Of a stretch of DNA of 64,000 bases, positions 34,869 to 45,916 are shown one piece after another; position 1 is the first letter of the stretch, and every line of letters begins with the position of its first letter. Source of the stretch: Strobilurus pachycystidiatus (Eukaryota > Basidiomycota > Agaricomycetes > Agaricales > Physalacriaceae). The DNA lies in NCBI GenBank assembly GCA_019915135.1, contig JAHLMK010000003.1, positions 1,364,001-1,428,000 on the forward strand, given 5' to 3'. Position numbers and translations under genes: made by a program. The notes beneath the pieces are model-generated. The model was not told the DNA's origin and ran no database searches. It saw only the letters and a list, made by a program, of their open reading frames with translations.

Positions 34869-36994
34869 ATGGTTCTCTGGTTCTGCGTCATTTCCATCTA
34901 TCTTCTTAGTAAAATTATCAGTGCATACGCCGGTCAGATCGTCCCCGGCGCAACTTGGACTGACACCTCTGGGAACGTTATACAGGCTCATGGAGGTGGC
35001 TTCCTCAAGGTGAGAGAGCTTGTTCATGCACTACTTCAACATCTAAGGTCTTGTAAGGTCGGATCAACTTACTACTGGTTCGGCGAAGACAAGTCACTCA
35101 ACAGTGCACTTTTCAAAGCTGTCTCCTGCTATTCAGTAGGTGTCTAGGCTACCGAGAGTGATTCTTCCAATCATCTTGCCTTACTAGTCCAGTGACTTGA
35201 CGATGTGGACCCGCCAGAACGATGCCTTGACCCCAATAGCAGGAACGAGCATTTCCACGTCCAACATTGTTGAGCGTCCGAAAGGTGGGGACCCTCACCA
35301 TTCTCCTTGAGTCGTCTGATGCATATGATACCCAGTCATCTACAATACCCAGGTTATAATTTGTAGCCATGGAAAAAAGGCGGCTCACTGACTCCGGTGT
35401 ATCAGAACTCTGAATATGTGATGTGGTTCCATTCCGATACATCAAAGTCAGTCGGAAACGTGTTCTATGATTACACCCTCTCACAGTTCCGCACTAGCTA
35501 TGGCGCAGCTCAGGTCGGCGTTGCTACTGCCAAGACTCCGTGTGGTCCCTACACATACAAGGCCAGCTGGAATCCTCTTGGAGCGGAATCTCGTGATATG
35601 GGGCTCTTTTTGGACGGTAAAGACACTGCATATTTGTTCTAACTCGCATAAATAAGCCTTACCTCTGATATTCACAGATGATGGTACATGCCGCCTGATA
35701 GATCTGTGAATGTCTTCTGACATGTTCCTAGCCACTGCCTACCTCCTCTATGCATCTGACAACAACCAGAACTTCAAGATATCGCGACTAGACACGAACT
35801 ACTACAACGTCTCGGCTCAGGTCAACGTTATTTCCGGTACGCGTCAAGACATGCTCGAACGAGACAGATGCATCTAATTTCAATTCACACAAGGTTCTAC
35901 GCTTGAGTCTCCCGGAATCATCAAACGTAATGGAGTATGCTGTACCCCAGATCCACCGGCAAGCACCTGAACGCCCCCCTCCTAGATCTATTATCTATTT
36001 GCATCTCATACCTCTGGTTGGGCTCCAAATCCCAACAAATACTTCACAGCCTCGGTGAGGCCTCAGAAGACCAACTTTACAGCGTCGTATACTCACGTGT
36101 AGCGCCATTCAGTCTTTGTCTTCTACATTCTCCGCTCAGGCCGATATTGCGCCTCAAGCTGTACGAACCTACTTCTCTCAAAACGCCTATGATATGCCGC
36201 TCGGATCGAACGGGATTTACATGGGAGATCGCTGGAGGCCCACCCTACTGGGAAGCAGTCGGTATATTTGGTTCCCGCTCAGTTGGTCTTCTGGCGTGCC
36301 GCAGATCGTAGATGCCGATGTATGGAACCTGGACATCGCCGCCGGTACGTTGCGTGGCGCTGAGACAGCCGATTCTCCATGCTCAACCGAGACAGGAACC
36401 TATAGTGTCGCTACGGGGACTACTTACGAGGCAGAGAGCGGTGCCAGGGCAGGAAATGCTACTGTTTTGAGCGACTCTTCCTTCTCTGGTGGAAAGGCCA
36501 TCGGCTACCTTGGTCGGTCCTTCCTAATGCACATTCTAAATCATTTGATCTCAACTGATGCCAGGCAATGGGGGCTCCTTGACGTTGACTATCCAGGGCA
36601 CCGCTGCCGCGCATTGGGTGGCGCTTTATTACGCCAATGGTGCGTACCTTCCGTGCTCATCTTATCAGAATTAATGACCGGCATGAATGTATAGGTGACA
36701 GCACATGGCGAAATGTGACCGTCAGGCGAGTTATATACAGACGCTACACATATCCCAACAGCTCATTCCAACCAGTGTCAATGGCGGAGCAAGCGTTCTT
36801 GTCGATCAACCCGACACTGGAGGCGGCCATGTCATACTGTCCGTTCCCGTTCAACTTACACTCCGTGACGGCTCAAACACCATTACCTTTGGAGCCAGTC
36901 AAACGAGTGAGTGGCTGGTATCAACCGCGATGTTGTGATAATTGACCGGGCTTTAGACTATGCTGCGGACTTGGATAAGATCATTGTATACTAA
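34869..36994 (+). CDS. Secreted exo-beta-1,3-galactanase, GH43 with C-terminal CBM35-like module
   Basis: Sixteen exons: 34869-35009, 35058-35135, 35188-35284, 35336-35352, 35406-35446, 35498-35616, 35678-35683, 35732-35836, 35894-35934, 35986-36054, 36113-36344, 36396-36512, 36565-36639, 36695-36725, 36776-36906, 36957-36994. Total 1338 nt, 445 aa. A signal peptide precedes GATWTDTSGNVIQAHGGGFL. GH43 landmarks are YYWFGEDKS, VERPKVIYN, TPCGPYTYKASWNPLGAESR, SGWAPNPNKYFTAS and GSNGIYMGDRW. The last ~130 residues (TYEAESG... to LDKIIVY) resemble the CBM35 of Phanerochaete Pc1,3Gal43A. The enzyme releases galactose from beta-1,3-galactan backbones such as arabinogalactan protein. It contains a 6-nt exon and one intron starting GCGAGT. 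Confidence 0.93.
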
Positions 36995-37073
36995 GCTCAT
37001 CTATGCGCGCATTGACCACTGCCTTCATGAGATGTTTCGATACGGATGCCTGTACTTGGAAACAACTTCACAA

Positions 37074-38190
37074 CTAATCTTTTGACAATATTTCGAACGC
37101 CGCGACGCCTTCCTTCCCTAACAACGTCGCAGCTCTAGTGATGGCCGTCAGCAAATTCATCACTTGATTGAGATGTCATACACACCCAACGACTTGTGCT
37201 CCAGCCTTCGTCATTCTACCGACAGCCTGCTTGGAGGTAACACCCCCTACGCCGATGATAACTATCTTCTCGAGACCATCGTACTCCTGAGGACGATCCA
37301 AGTGCAATAACTTATGGAATGTGAACACATTGCCAAGAGAAAGTGCATGCAACGCTTCTCCCGCTAATCCACCGAGCGCGGTTGGAACAGCAAAGTCACT
37401 GCCACCAGATCTCGGCAAAACCTGATCCGGGAAGAGCAAGGAGTTGCCCAGTGTATTTGTGCATGTCAAGAATGCGAATGGACTGCGTTGTTCCCCGGTA
37501 CCGGTGGTGAACTCGGCAAGCACGGAGAGTACCTGCCTAAACTGCTGCTGATAAACATATGGAGCCATCTTGAGTCCGATGGTCAATGTGGGATCCTTCC
37601 GATGTGAGGTCTGTAGACCACTGAGTAACTCGCGTAGATCGGGAAATGCGTAACCAGTTGGCGGAGACGTGGGCCCCATATTGGGGCAGCTCGTATTGAA
37701 CTCTATCGCGATGCGAGAAGGAGCTCCAAGCTGACGATCAGATAACTTTGTCCGCAGAGTCTGAATTGAGTTGATCATAGATTCCAGTTCAGCCCAAGTT
37801 GTCGCTGTGATGCTGATAATGAACGGCTTGGAGGGGACTTTGGAGGCAGAAGGACCAGTCAAAATGGTCTCTATCCATGATAGGTAGTCCGAGAGGGGAT
37901 GGGGCGAATATCCATATGAATTCAAAGAAGAGACGGAGTCGATCGTGAACGCGACCTAAAGATCAGAGCAGAGCCCCGGTAAGAAAACAGGCATACGTCC
38001 AGCTGCGGCGGAAAGTACCTACCACGTTTGCCTCTGTTTCCTTATAGCCATTCAAGGTGGATGAACGCGTCGTGACCGCGCCTGTATACGGACTGTTGAA
38101 CAACGCTTCCAGCTGGCTGAAGTCACCGGCCCATGCACACGCAGTATTGATAAGAGGCGGTGATACGTCAATGCTATTAATCTGCACCAT
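37074..38190 (-). CDS. Dihydroorotate dehydrogenase, class 1 (cytosolic, URA1-like)
   Basis: Three exons (38190-38023, 37955-37186, 37134-37074). Total 999 nt, 332 aa. Landmarks: SPPLINTACAWAGDF, GAVTTRSSTLNGYKETEANV, LNSYGYSPHPLSDYL, the active-site region IEFNTSCPNMGP with the class-1 catalytic cysteine, LTCTNTLGN, and VIIGVGGVTSKQAVGRMTKA. No mitochondrial leader or membrane helix is present, unlike class 2 enzymes. It would oxidise dihydroorotate to orotate in pyrimidine synthesis using a soluble acceptor, fumarate for yeast URA1; the acceptor here is inferred. It converges with the galactanase gene, 79 bp apart. Confidence 0.9.
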
Positions 38191-38416
38191 CGGAGGCACT
38201 GAGACTGATTAAGTCCCCAGGTCAATAAATAGGCTGGACTGGCGCACGATAGGGTAGAAGCGGAAAGGCTCAAGTGCCGCTGGACTCTTGCAAGTTGCCG
38301 GATAAGCCAAGTGTTGCCGGATCGGCATTTGCCGATGTATGTAGGCGGCGGGCCGGCGGCATTGTACCTGACTCCTAGGACCAACCAGGGACTAAACCAC
38401 TTTCTGAACTTCCATG

Positions 38417-39074
38417 ACACTACGTGGGGGCAAATGTATTACCTTGGTAAAAGGAAAGGAGAAAGGTTAGGCAAAAGGAATAAAGTTACCCATTATTTTC
38501 TCGGAGATAAAGACATACTTTTACCCCCGCAAAAGGAATGTACAAAGACGTAATTTTACCCCGGCAATTGATTGCCTTTTCCTCGGCACAAATGCTGAGA
38601 GAACGGCAAACAATTGCCGCGGAAAAAGTCTTCCTTTTACCTTGAGAAAAAGAAAACGCCCGATGAGAGGGTGATGAGCGCCCAGAGTGCCCACAGACCG
38701 GGCACTCAGCGCCTCTGTTCAGCTACTTAGCATATTGATGACAGTACATGCACGTCATTTGAGATGTGCTTAGTGGCCGAGCACAGGCCGCTGAGAGCCC
38801 GGTCTGCAGGCGCTCATCACCCTCTCGTCGGGCATTTTCTTTTTCTCAAGGAAAAAGGAAGACTTTTTCCGCGGCAATTGTTTGCCGTTCTCTCAGCCTT
38901 TGTGCCGAGGAAAAGGCAATCAATTGCCGGGGTAAACTTACGTCTTTGTACATTCCTTTTGCGGGGGTAAAAGTATGTCTTTGTCTCCGAGAAAATAATG
39001 GGTAATTTTATTCCTTTTGCCTAACCTTTCTCCTTTCCTTTTACCAAGGTAATACATTTGCCCCCACGTAGTGT
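38417..39074. mobile_element. Foldback (large inverted repeat) non-autonomous element
   Basis: Two arms of about 295-300 bp (roughly 38417-38720 and 38780-39074) are imperfect reverse complements around a spacer of about 60 bp. The arms begin ACACTACGTGGGGGCAAATG on the left, with its complement on the right. The spacer and arms carry no credible coding capacity. The transcript or single strand would form a very long hairpin. It lies just upstream of the dihydroorotate dehydrogenase start, within its probable promoter. Confidence 0.85.
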
Positions 39075-39567
39075 GAGGACCCCGGATAATGCACTTCGAA
39101 CCCTGAGGGCAAAAGTTCGGACACGGAGGCCAAAATCGGTCCAAAACTCTGAGGAAAAGTTCGGACATGAGCGATTTTTTGACCTCTAACTCTCATCCAA
39201 AGTTCGGACAGACAAGAAAATCTGGTTGAAACCTTGAGGGTGAGAGTTTGGACGTGCATGGAAGGCAAACCAGGTATGACCAGCAAATCTTCCATTTCTT
39301 GCAAGACACATAGCTGAACAGGCATGAGGAGCAAAATTCGTACCAGACGTCGAAATCGCGCTCGCAAACGCGCTTGTTCGAGCCAGGTAACGGTCGAAAA
39401 TTAGTCGGCAGGGGCGGAACCCTGAGGAAAAAGTTCGGACACGAGCGAAATTTTGAACTGAAGTCTGAGGGAAAGTTCGGACGCGAAAATTTTTGAGGTT
39501 CGGACACGGGGCCGGAAATTTTGGTACTTTTGCCCTCAGGGTTCGAAGTGCATTATCCGGGGTCCTC
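39075..39567. mobile_element. 493-bp element with 42-bp perfect terminal inverted repeats
   Basis: Left terminus 39075-39116 and right terminus 39526-39567 are perfect reverse complements (ends GAGGACCCCGGATAATGCAC). The interior holds at least seven copies of GTTCGGAC-type motifs, mostly followed by A and often preceded by GAAAA, at irregular spacing, resembling transposase-binding subterminal repeats. No transposase is encoded. It abuts the foldback element without a gap. Confidence 0.85.
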
Positions 39568-39579
39568 TTCCATGACACT

Positions 39580-42383
39580 CTTGAAGAATTAGTGGCGCAA
39601 ACAGCTGAGGCCATGAATCACTGACAGTCAGTTCATGACCATGGTTTTCCGTGGTAGTTGAAACTGATTGACAGGGATATCCGCGTCTCAACAAATGCAG
39701 CGGTAAATCTCACAAGGAAGATACACTGTGCCACACTCAACGAGTGAAGCTCCGGCTAGGGGCCTGCGAGGCTAAGACTACAGGCCAAGGCTTCCAAAGG
39801 GTCCACCAGTCTGGCCAAAGCAGCGGTCCGAATAAACTCGGCGTTACGCATTGTTGTCGCACAGGAATCGAATCGAAGCGGCGCTACTCAAACGCGCTCA
39901 TTGGTCAGTGCTGCTCGACATGGTCGTCAGATTTGAGCGCTCCAGTCTTTGTTATGTCGGCTGATTTCAATTCGTGTGGCAGGAAACTTTGCTCGGTTGA
40001 CAAACGCAATTGATGGCCCATTCTCACTCTACAGTTACTGCACTCGTCGCTCCCGAACAGCATAGGCAGTGCGTTTTTTTTTTCCAATCTACTCCGATTC
40101 CGCACGATAACAGTCAACATAACATCCGCGCGGAAATTTCCTGTCGTCCATCTGCATGCTGCCTTGTATGTCACTCATCAATTGTTGCTTACGGCTCACA
40201 GAATTGGAAGTCTGCAAAGACAACCTTGCCTTTGACTCAATTTCTCGTCTTCGGGTCTGTCAGTGACGCCAATATCGAACGACTCTATTGGGCGCATCGT
40301 TTCCTCGTTTGTTTAGTCTGGGCTTCCATATCGGCAGGCTGATGATTCGAATTGTTGATAGGAATTAACCATTACTACCGTCTATGACGAGGGACCGGGA
40401 CATACCTCCTGACAGAAACGCTAGTGGCAACAAGAGCCTATGAGAACGAAGAGTACTCTCGCTCCAGTCATTGGCCGACTGGTACTAAGTCTACACCGAG
40501 CGTGCTGATGTATTTGGTAAGTGTCGGGCAGAGTATCGAGTCTGTCGCTCATGAAAATACAGAACTGAGGTTTACGGCTTCAAGAGGAGTGCCGCTTTCC
40601 CCTCTAGAAACGACTACACCGCAAGCAAAGACCATACATGAAGGTAGCTCTTGTGTGGCGTAATACTTACGAATTTCGAACTGAACTCCCTTTGTGTCAC
40701 TATATAGCCGTCTAATGTGACTCGGAAGAAAGCCTCCGAAAATTACGAAAAAGTACGATCAGGCGTTCCCCGATGATCCTTGATCATCGTTTCTTTCCCC
40801 GTTTCACCTGACCCCGGCCGCAGACCTGAAGTCTAAACGCGCCCCATAGCGCAACACTGGAGGATATTTCAGTCGAACCCTTCCAGCCTGCCTGCCACCT
40901 GGTGTTCTGGGAAATGACAGTGTCGACTCTGGTTTCTGTGCCTTTGGAGTCCGTCCTGCCGAGGCACAACGCGCAACTACTTCTACTGCGACGACCTTGC
41001 GGATGTGCTGCTATCACTCCGTCTAATGGTACTCGAGATCACAGAACATGACGGTTGATGTCGATGATCGCCGTTTGTTTTGGTCGAGACTTCGCTAGGT
41101 GAACGGCGATACAGAGAGATCCACACTGGTCGGAATCATCGAATTTTAAAGCAGATCCTTGGTGTAATTAAGTATCTCGCCGCCTCCATGGAATCAACAA
41201 ACGGAAGTAATTCATATTCTACGACGGCCCCCGACCTCGTTTGAAGATAAGTACAACGGTCGCTGCAGTACTTGCGCAGAGTTGACATGCGCGCGGTGAT
41301 GCGCGCGCGATAATGTCGAGTGGTGTCCATGAGAATATTGACGTCTTACCGAGGACTGCTATGATGCGTGAGGCGCTGTGGACCTGGTGAGACAAGCTTA
41401 AATCTCTGGCTTTGCTTCACTCTGCCTTCATTGGCTTGATCTTGGCGACTCAGCCTCAGGTTGGTTGACTGGCGTGTCTCAACGCCCTCTCTTGGTTGGC
41501 CGAACCCTGAGTACCTATCCGCGGCGAGCGGCGAATCGGAAGAGCAAGACTATCTCCTAAACACCCCAAAGCAGTCGTACCTCCCACAAAGCGGTAGTAC
41601 TTTCGTGGCAGTCATATGGGTAGGTAATCCAATCCATCCTCGGCAAGTCATTGCTTCTTACTTGAGTTTGGGGAAAGCTATCTGTTCAGTCTGTGCCTCG
41701 TCCCTCAGTCACAAAGAACGAGACTCAGGTAGATGATCACTGAAATGGTCACCGTTTTAGCGGACTTGAGTTGAACGTTGAACCACTACCTCATTTGTGT
41801 GTGCAGTTCACATAGAGTAAGCGTGGTTCTATTGCGGATCTCGCGCACACTAATCATGAATTGACAGTAATTCGATATAGAGTATCCCCCGCTGCCTGGC
41901 CATGAAGCGAAAATGCTTATCAGGTCGCAACTGTGAGGATGTCCGCCAGGGATTGACGAATATTGACCAACACTCACACCCACACATTTGACGCAGCTTC
42001 CGAGACGGATGGGGAGCCAAATCGAATCGTCTATTCTTCTCGGTTGAGCAGATGGTAAACTTGTCGAACCAAGTCATCAGCATCATCATGTTCGTTTTGT
42101 TCGGTTGTGCCCGTACTCCATCCCCGAGCGGTTCCGCTACTCGTACCTTGCCTGAAGCACTTGCTGATCTGTCACGCTGCTTCGGTTGTCAATCAGAATT
42201 GTTTGGCCATCATCAGTGCCATAAAGATCTGACGTTGACCCGCTTCTCTCCATTGATATAGTTGATTCCACCCTCTTATGGACGAACCACGAAGATGTGC
42301 AAAGCTTGCGCGCCTTATAAAGAACCCGCGTTTATGGTTAGCGGGTCTCTTACCTCCCTTCAACAGCAGTTCTGCACTCCCTG
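39580..42383. other. Gene-poor region, 2.8 kb
   Basis: No frame over 110 codons and no recognisable protein segment on either strand. It may hold decayed mobile DNA and, at its right end, the promoter of the zinc-finger regulator. Confidence 0.45.
42316..42321 (+). promoter_or_regulatory. TATA box of the zinc-finger regulator
   Basis: TATAAA lies 63 bp before the ATG at 42384, a normal distance for a fungal TATA promoter. Confidence 0.6.
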
Positions 42384-44898
42384 ATGGACTATCTATCGTA
42401 CGACTCTTCTGGCTTTGAGGTCAAGGCCAACGGCGAGCTCTCCCGGATGAGGTCGCATAAGGGCAACGCCCCAACTCTCCCTCAAACCAAATGCTGCCCT
42501 CTTTGCCCCGCGAAATTCACAAGAACGACGCATTTACACCGCCACCTACGATCTCGTACGTCGCTTAATGATACACGCATGGCACCACTGACTTGTTCAT
42601 TGTCGCTAGACACCAATGAACGATCGCACAGATGCGAAGTAAGTCTCTTGAGAGCTACTTTCTTTGATCTCTCTTCTGACAGGTTGTAGCTATGCTCCGC
42701 TGAATTCACGCGCAGTGATCTCTTGACAAGACACAAGAAGACATGTGGAGATCCGTAAGTCTATCAGCGACGCCTCGTGCACATGTAGAAACTCATGATC
42801 TCCCATAGAGCGATGCAGAGGTCAAGACGAAAATCTTGCCAGGTACGCTGACTCCGCCTATGTGACATTATGATAGTATTTATCCGGATGGACAGGCTTG
42901 TGCCGAATCGAAGGTCAAAGTGCGTGTCCTCTTGCTCTTCTTCACTCGAGTCCACTCAACCCTTCCTCTAAGTGTGACCTGGAATACCCATGCTCGAAAT
43001 GCCTGTCGCGCGGCAAGTCCTGTGAATTCGTGAATGACCCTGCTATCTCGCGAAGCAAGAAGCTCTTACAGGCCGAAAAGAAGCCTAACGGCCTGAGCAT
43101 TACCAGTCGTTCCAGCTCGTCTGAGTTACCTTCAGATATCTATCCGGCGGTTTCTCCCAGTCCCCCTAACGGATTCGCGACATCCTCTTCCAGTAGTTCT
43201 GGTCACTCGAGCCTGTACGACTCATCCAACTCATCCCCACAAACACCGTCACACGATTACGGCGCTCTGAATCATCAGGGCATTGCAGGATTGGATATCG
43301 CACAGATCCTTTTTCCCGAGGACTTGTTTGCTAGCCATTTACCGACGGCAGAAGAAGAAGCATGGTGGGATGGCGCTTTGGGGCGCTCGTACATTTTCGG
43401 TGGTCCGCCGCACGACTCGATGTTTCCGGGCATCGCTGGAAAGACATGTCCAACGTCCTTGCATACAGCAGCAGGGCAGCGCGCAGTCCTGCCAGAAACA
43501 GAGCTGAAACACTACTGTACGTGCACTACCACTGCGGTTCAGTGTAGCAGCTTTTGACTTCCAGCAGTATATCTCTTTTTCGAGACCTTCTCCATCCAGT
43601 TTCCTATCATTCATCGTCATACATGGCCTCATCTATACAAGGACGCGCATCCGTTATTGGTGCGTGCCATGCAGGCATGCGGCGCGCTTTTCGTGAAAAC
43701 GCGTCGAGCGTTACGTTTCATATCAGAAACGATTTCCTCAACACGCAAAGTCATAATGGATGAATTTGTATGTTACCGCTTCTCATTATAAGGAAGTCTT
43801 GAACCGTAGTCCACAGATAGCTGTATCTCCGCGTCAACAGGACTTTCTCGTCTTGGCTGTGGCGCTCCTTCAGACCATCGGGCTCTTTCATCAAGACACC
43901 GAACTTCGGACGTCTTCTAATGCGTGGCACAGTATGCTTGTCATGGTGCGCAGGACTGGCTTGAAGAAATACAATCACGGTCTAATGAATTGTTAAGATG
44001 ATTCGTCGGTCCTCCGTTGTGGAACGTTCTAGGACTTGGTCGATTCCCGACTTGGATGACCTTCACGCCCTGGATCGGGCATGGGGAAACTGGGCTCTGC
44101 ATGAGACTGTCAAGAGGTTAGCCATCATCTTGGGGTTTCTCCAGGAGCCTTCTGACAATCGTTCGAACTTTCAGAGGACTCGTCCTGTCTTACCTGCATG
44201 ACTGTTCTCATTGCATCTTTTTTGATATGCCCCCTACCCTTCAGGCCCGTGAAATCAATTTCAACCTTCCATGTGACGACATCATCTGGCATGCCCCTAG
44301 CTCCGTCGAATGGTATGCTGCTATCAACGCCCCCTCCGTCTACGGCGGCGGACCACAACGATTAATTGGCTCATCTTTACGGCAAACATTGGATGCTTTG
44401 GCTGACACGCGCGTTGCCAGCTCCTTACCGTCGCAAAACATGTTCTCCATGTTCGTTCTGATACATGGCATACTGCGCAACATGTACTCTCAGCTACACT
44501 GCCACGACGGAGTTCACGTCGTTGGACCTCAGTTCCAGTTTGTCTTGCACAACTGGTACCAACTATGGTCTATCTCCGGCGGAGAGTCCTCTCAGAATGC
44601 TGCTCTTGCGGAGTCAGGTCTACCGTTTGTGTACGACGGGTTGCCGTTCTATTGGCTTGCCCAAGTCGCTCTCTTAGAGACTCAGTCGGGCAGCGCCTCT
44701 CCTATGGGTGGAGTATCCTCCGACCGCTTTCACATCACGAAGGAATGGTTACATCGCATACGATTCCTTCTTCGTACAAACATGGGTGCTCCGCCTGATC
44801 TCTTCAAGGAACTGATGATGATTCGACAGAAAGTATCTACTAGCGATCCAACAGACTTGAATCATAGCGGCCTCATATCCTTCCTTACAGGGTGCTGA
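42384..44898 (+). CDS. Transcription factor with two C2H2-type fingers plus Zn2Cys6 cluster and fungal-specific domain
   Basis: Ten exons: 42384-42555, 42610-42638, 42690-42754, 42809-42842, 42896-42919, 42973-43516, 43565-43767, 43793-43945, 43998-44116, 44175-44898. Total 2067 nt, 688 aa. Finger 1 is C38-x2-C41-x12-H54-x3-H58, with linker TNERSH. Finger 2 is C66-x2-C69-x12-H82-x3-C86. The Zn2Cys6 cluster is C99-x2-C102-x6-C109-x5-C115-x2-C118-x6-C125. A Ser-rich linker leads to a fungal transcription-factor domain (FSIQFPIIHRHTW, HDCSHCIFFDMPPTLQAREI). This should be a nuclear DNA-binding regulator; targets unknown. The intron ending at 43792 is short (25 nt) under this model and that junction is weaker. 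Confidence 0.88.
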
Positions 44899-45916
44899 AT
44901 GTACTGAGCCCAATTACCATATTGTATGTAGTTATACCCCTCGATAGTTGGCGTGGCGCACTATTCGGCCTCTCGGCAAACATTCAGACTCCGCAGAGCA
45001 CTATATAAAGTTTTCCAAACCTTGTTACTTTGATCGACGACCCCTCTTCATGTTGCAAACGTGTGAGTTTCTTTTTCCCTCTTCATTTCATTTCGCGTTC
45101 AATGATTCACAAATATACTGATTTTAATGAGTACGACTCGCTTTGCGGGTTTGACGTCAACCTTTTCTCTGAGACTTCCATCTTTCTGTTGTCTTCTCGA
45201 CGTCTTACTGATGAACACCAATCTTAGATTCGATGTGATGGCCCTGTGCCCTTCTATCATGTTCACTGTCCCCCTACATACGCAATTTATCTATTTTGAC
45301 CTGCTTTCAACTGAGCTCGACACCGCGACTCTTAGACGGAACGTCCAAAGTCGCTGCCAAGGTCAACAATGGTTATCGCATGCAGTGGACGGGGCCTGAC
45401 CTCGCGGTCGCCTCTTCGCCAGGCGACATGACTCCGCCAGCTGTCACGATACTACCAATCTTCTTGGACCAACAAATCGCCCCCACCAAACCCACAACTC
45501 ATAAGTACAGTCTTCACGTATCGACCTTCTCCCTCCTACCACACAGTATCTCACTCAGCGAAAACGTCAATACCGGCCCACTCCATGAAAGGGAAACAAA
45601 CTTCAACGCTTCATGGCTTCATTGCTCCCAGTGACGAGCTAAAGGAGTACAAGAGCTGTTTGACCGGAAACAACGTCCCTCAATGACATGTCTCTTTAAA
45701 TTCGTCTCATGGTGTGATAGCGATATGCTTGCAGACTTCATATTGCTGCATTCAATGAAACTGAACCATCACATTCGTCAACCTACGTCGGCCCGCATTG
45801 TACTACTACAGGCTCTTATTACGGTGGGAATGGCCTCGTTGTAAAGACAAGCATCGCTGATCTTCACAAAATCTTCCTTCCGTGGCTCGTGACACTCTCA
45901 AGCTTTCTCTTACACC
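44899..45916. other. Intergenic region with possible small gene
   Basis: About 1 kb. A TATATAAA-like sequence at about 45003-45010 precedes an ATG near 45051. A coding-looking stretch at about 45340-45500 (KVAAKVNNGYRMQWTGPDLA) could be an exon of a small unplaced gene. No complete model could be built. Confidence 0.3.

Larger units (their letters stand above)
38409..39579 (+). repeat. 13-bp direct repeats flanking the nested elements
   Basis: CTTCCATGACACT occurs at 38409-38421 and at 39567-39579, immediately outside or overlapping the ends of the two inverted-repeat elements. This is what a target-site duplication around the whole composite would look like, though the left copy overlaps the foldback terminus by about five bases. 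Confidence 0.6.
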
